From: Lentisphaeria bacterium
GTDB taxonomy: Bacteria > Verrucomicrobiota > Lentisphaeria > Oligosphaerales > Oligosphaeraceae
DNA: 6,854 nt
Reading direction: 5' to 3'
Assembly (NCBI GenBank): GCA_016303095.1
Contig: JAEDMH010000119.1
Location: forward strand, 1-6,854
Position numbers and translations under genes: made by a program. Numbering within the stretch: position 1 is the first letter of the stretch; each line of letters begins with the position of its first letter. Positions 5,905 to 6,854 of the stretch are shown piece after piece. Below the pieces are notes generated by a model that saw only the letters and a program-made list of their open reading frames with translations, did not search any database and was not told the DNA's origin.

Positions 5905-5953
5905 CCCTTTCTTCTTCTCTTCTTGCTCAGCCCCTTTTTCAGCTTCCCATCCC

Positions 5954-6775
5954 ATGCTTCGAGACCGTCTGAAAGTCGCCATCCCTCTCCTCTGTGTCGT
6001 CTTCGCCGCTTTCTTCCTGCCAGGCCTCTGGGGAAAGTCCGCCTTCGCCGCCCTGGCGGCGGCCATGCTCTTCACCGCCAATCACGAGGGCTTGCTCCTG
6101 TGCGGCTTCTCTCCCTGGAAAAAGGAGGAATTTTTGCTGGACGCCTATGCCGTGGGCCTCATCGCCAATCACTGGGGGGGCTGGGGACTGGATGGGGCCC
6201 TCCTCATGGGCTTCCTGCTCCTGGCCTTCGCTCTCCATTTCTCCCGGGAAGTCACCCGGCAAACCCTGGACCGGGTGGCCGGCCTCCTCCTGGTGGGAAT
6301 CCTGGTCTGCTGGAGCCTTTCCTTCCTGGCGGGAATCTTCTATGGACGCCAGGAGGGCCCCATGCTCATGGCCTATCTGGTGGTGGTGACCAAAATCGCC
6401 GACATCGGCGCCTATCTTTTTGGCAGCCTCACCGCTAAACTGCCCGGCGGCAATCATAAGCTCTCTCCCCATGTGAGCCCCAAGAAAAGCTGGGAGGGAC
6501 TCCTGGGAGGCATCCTCTTCTCCGTGGTCGCCTCTCTCCTCTTTCTCCATTGCCGGCCGGGACTCCTCCCCGGAGGACTCCTGGGGGGCGCCCTCTTCGG
6601 CGTCCTGGCCGCCACCTTGGGGCTCCTGGGGGATCTGTGCGAGTCCCTGTGGAAACGGGCGGCGGGAGCCAAGGATTCCGGCAAGGTGCCTGGCCTGGGA
6701 GGAGTGCTGGATATGATGGACAGCCTGCTGCCCATGGGCGTGGCTCTCCAATGCTATCTCCTATGGTTGAGCTGA
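5954..6775 (+). CDS. cdsA: Phosphatidate cytidylyltransferase (CDP-diacylglycerol synthase)
   Basis: The 273-residue integral membrane enzyme condenses CTP with phosphatidic acid to CDP-diacylglycerol, the precursor of bacterial phospholipids. Hydrophobic segments are visible at about 8-23, 29-42, 80-95, 109-128, 136-156, 183-198 and 207-226, as expected for a polytopic family member of about 270-280 residues. Catalytic-face motifs are KIADIGAYLFG (147-157), HKLSPHVSPKKSWEG (168-182) and the C-terminal signature SLWKRAAGAKDSG-VPGLGG-LD-MDS (231-257), with Lys234-Arg235, Lys240-Asp241, Asp253 and Asp256 present. Two signature positions differ from the textbook pattern: the His of PGHGG is Leu248 and the Arg of LDR.D is Met254. 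The core acidic residues remain, so an active enzyme is likely. The ATG at 5954 has no Shine-Dalgarno sequence and follows a pyrimidine tract, but the N-terminus MLRDRLKVAIPLL fits the family. The usual partners uppS and dxr are not in the window. Confidence 0.92.
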   Translation: MLRDRLKVAIPLLCVVFAAFFLPGLWGKSAFAALAAAMLFTANHEGLLLCGFSPWKKEEFLLDAYAVGLIANHWGGWGLDGALLMGFLLLAFALHFSREVTRQTLDRVAGLLLVGILVCWSLSFLAGIFYGRQEGPMLMAYLVVVTKIADIGAYLFGSLTAKLPGGNHKLSPHVSPKKSWEGLLGGILFSVVASLLFLHCRPGLLPGGLLGGALFGVLAATLGLLGDLCESLWKRAAGAKDSGKVPGLGGVLDMMDSLLPMGVALQCYLLWLS

Positions 6776-6800
6776 TCCCCGCATATTTCGAGTAGAGGTG

Positions 6801-6854
6801 AAATCTAGGGATCTAGAAATCTAGGGATCTAGAAATCTAGGGATCTAGAAATCT
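6801..6854. repeat. 16-base tandem repeat array running off the window
   Basis: AAATCTAGGGATCTAG is repeated without change at 6801-6816, 6817-6832 and 6833-6848, and a fourth copy begins at 6849 and is cut by the window end. Each unit is itself two 8-base halves, RRATCTAG, with the purine pair alternating AA and GG. The array begins 25 bases after the cdsA stop and codes for nothing recognisable. It contains six CTAG tetramers; I found only one elsewhere in the window (4350-4353). A repeat-spacer CRISPR structure is excluded because there are no spacers. Confidence 0.95.

Larger units (their letters stand above)
5659..5953. other. Divergent intergenic region with repeats and inverted repeats
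   Basis: These 295 bases separate the divergent methyltransferase and cdsA genes. I see no convincing gene; short open frames across it have no family features and no ribosome binding sites. From left to right it holds a TATAAC box on the minus strand at 5670-5675 that might belong to a methyltransferase promoter (no good -35), a nested inverted repeat at 5702-5747, two imperfect direct repeats at 5831-5852 and 5881-5904, potential alternative hairpins at 5844-5902, and a pyrimidine tract at 5901-5953 running into the cdsA start. Promoters for both genes must lie here, but no clear -35/-10 pair for cdsA could be recognised. Confidence 0.6.

Noticed and set aside
6801..6854. Terminal repeats considered as a CRISPR array or telomere-like repeat
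   Set aside because: The units are directly contiguous with no spacers, too short for CRISPR repeats, and nothing else suggests a linear chromosome end.

Overview
This GC-rich window holds six protein genes, all of chromosomal housekeeping type apart from a small regulator/acyl-CoA synthetase pair. It looks like part of a bacterial chromosome: I see no phage, plasmid, transposon, CRISPR or RNA-gene signature. The affiliation is uncertain. The phosphatidate cytidylyltransferase has a PGLGG variant of the family signature, which I associate with Planctomycetes/Verrucomicrobia/Lentisphaerae-type bacteria, and two genes start without a Shine-Dalgarno sequence. I therefore lean weakly towards that superphylum, but this is inference, not identification.

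Layout. Positions 1-324 (+) are the last 107 codons of peptide chain release factor 1. After a 223-base gap come two closely spaced genes on the + strand: a 191-residue HTH/cupin regulator (548-1123) and a 556-residue AMP-forming acyl-CoA synthetase (1147-2817), 23 bases apart and very probably one operon. The synthetase converges on a class B penicillin-binding protein of the PBP2 type (2902-4716, -), and two adjacent GC-rich hairpins lie in the 84-base gap. Upstream of the PBP2 gene, same strand, is a TrmH/SpoU-family RNA 2'-O-methyltransferase (4798-5658, -). Between them is a strikingly AT-rich island with a perfect 12-base inverted repeat and a consensus -10 box. A 295-base divergent intergenic region (5659-5953) then leads to phosphatidate cytidylyltransferase (5954-6775, +). 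The window ends inside a 16-base tandem repeat (6801-6854 and beyond).

How the genes relate. RF1 ends translation, the SpoU-type enzyme probably modifies rRNA or tRNA, PBP2 crosslinks peptidoglycan during elongation, CdsA makes CDP-diacylglycerol for phospholipids, and the synthetase activates a fatty or other carboxylic acid as its CoA thioester, probably under control of the cupin regulator beside it. Only the regulator-synthetase pair looks like a functional unit.

No exotic new system is evident. The best leads are non-coding: the AT-rich palindrome ahead of the PBP2 gene, the repeated and potentially switching leader ahead of cdsA, and the terminal CTAG-rich tandem repeat. At protein level the most interesting points are a probable Cys3His metal site in PBP2 and the altered CdsA signature.
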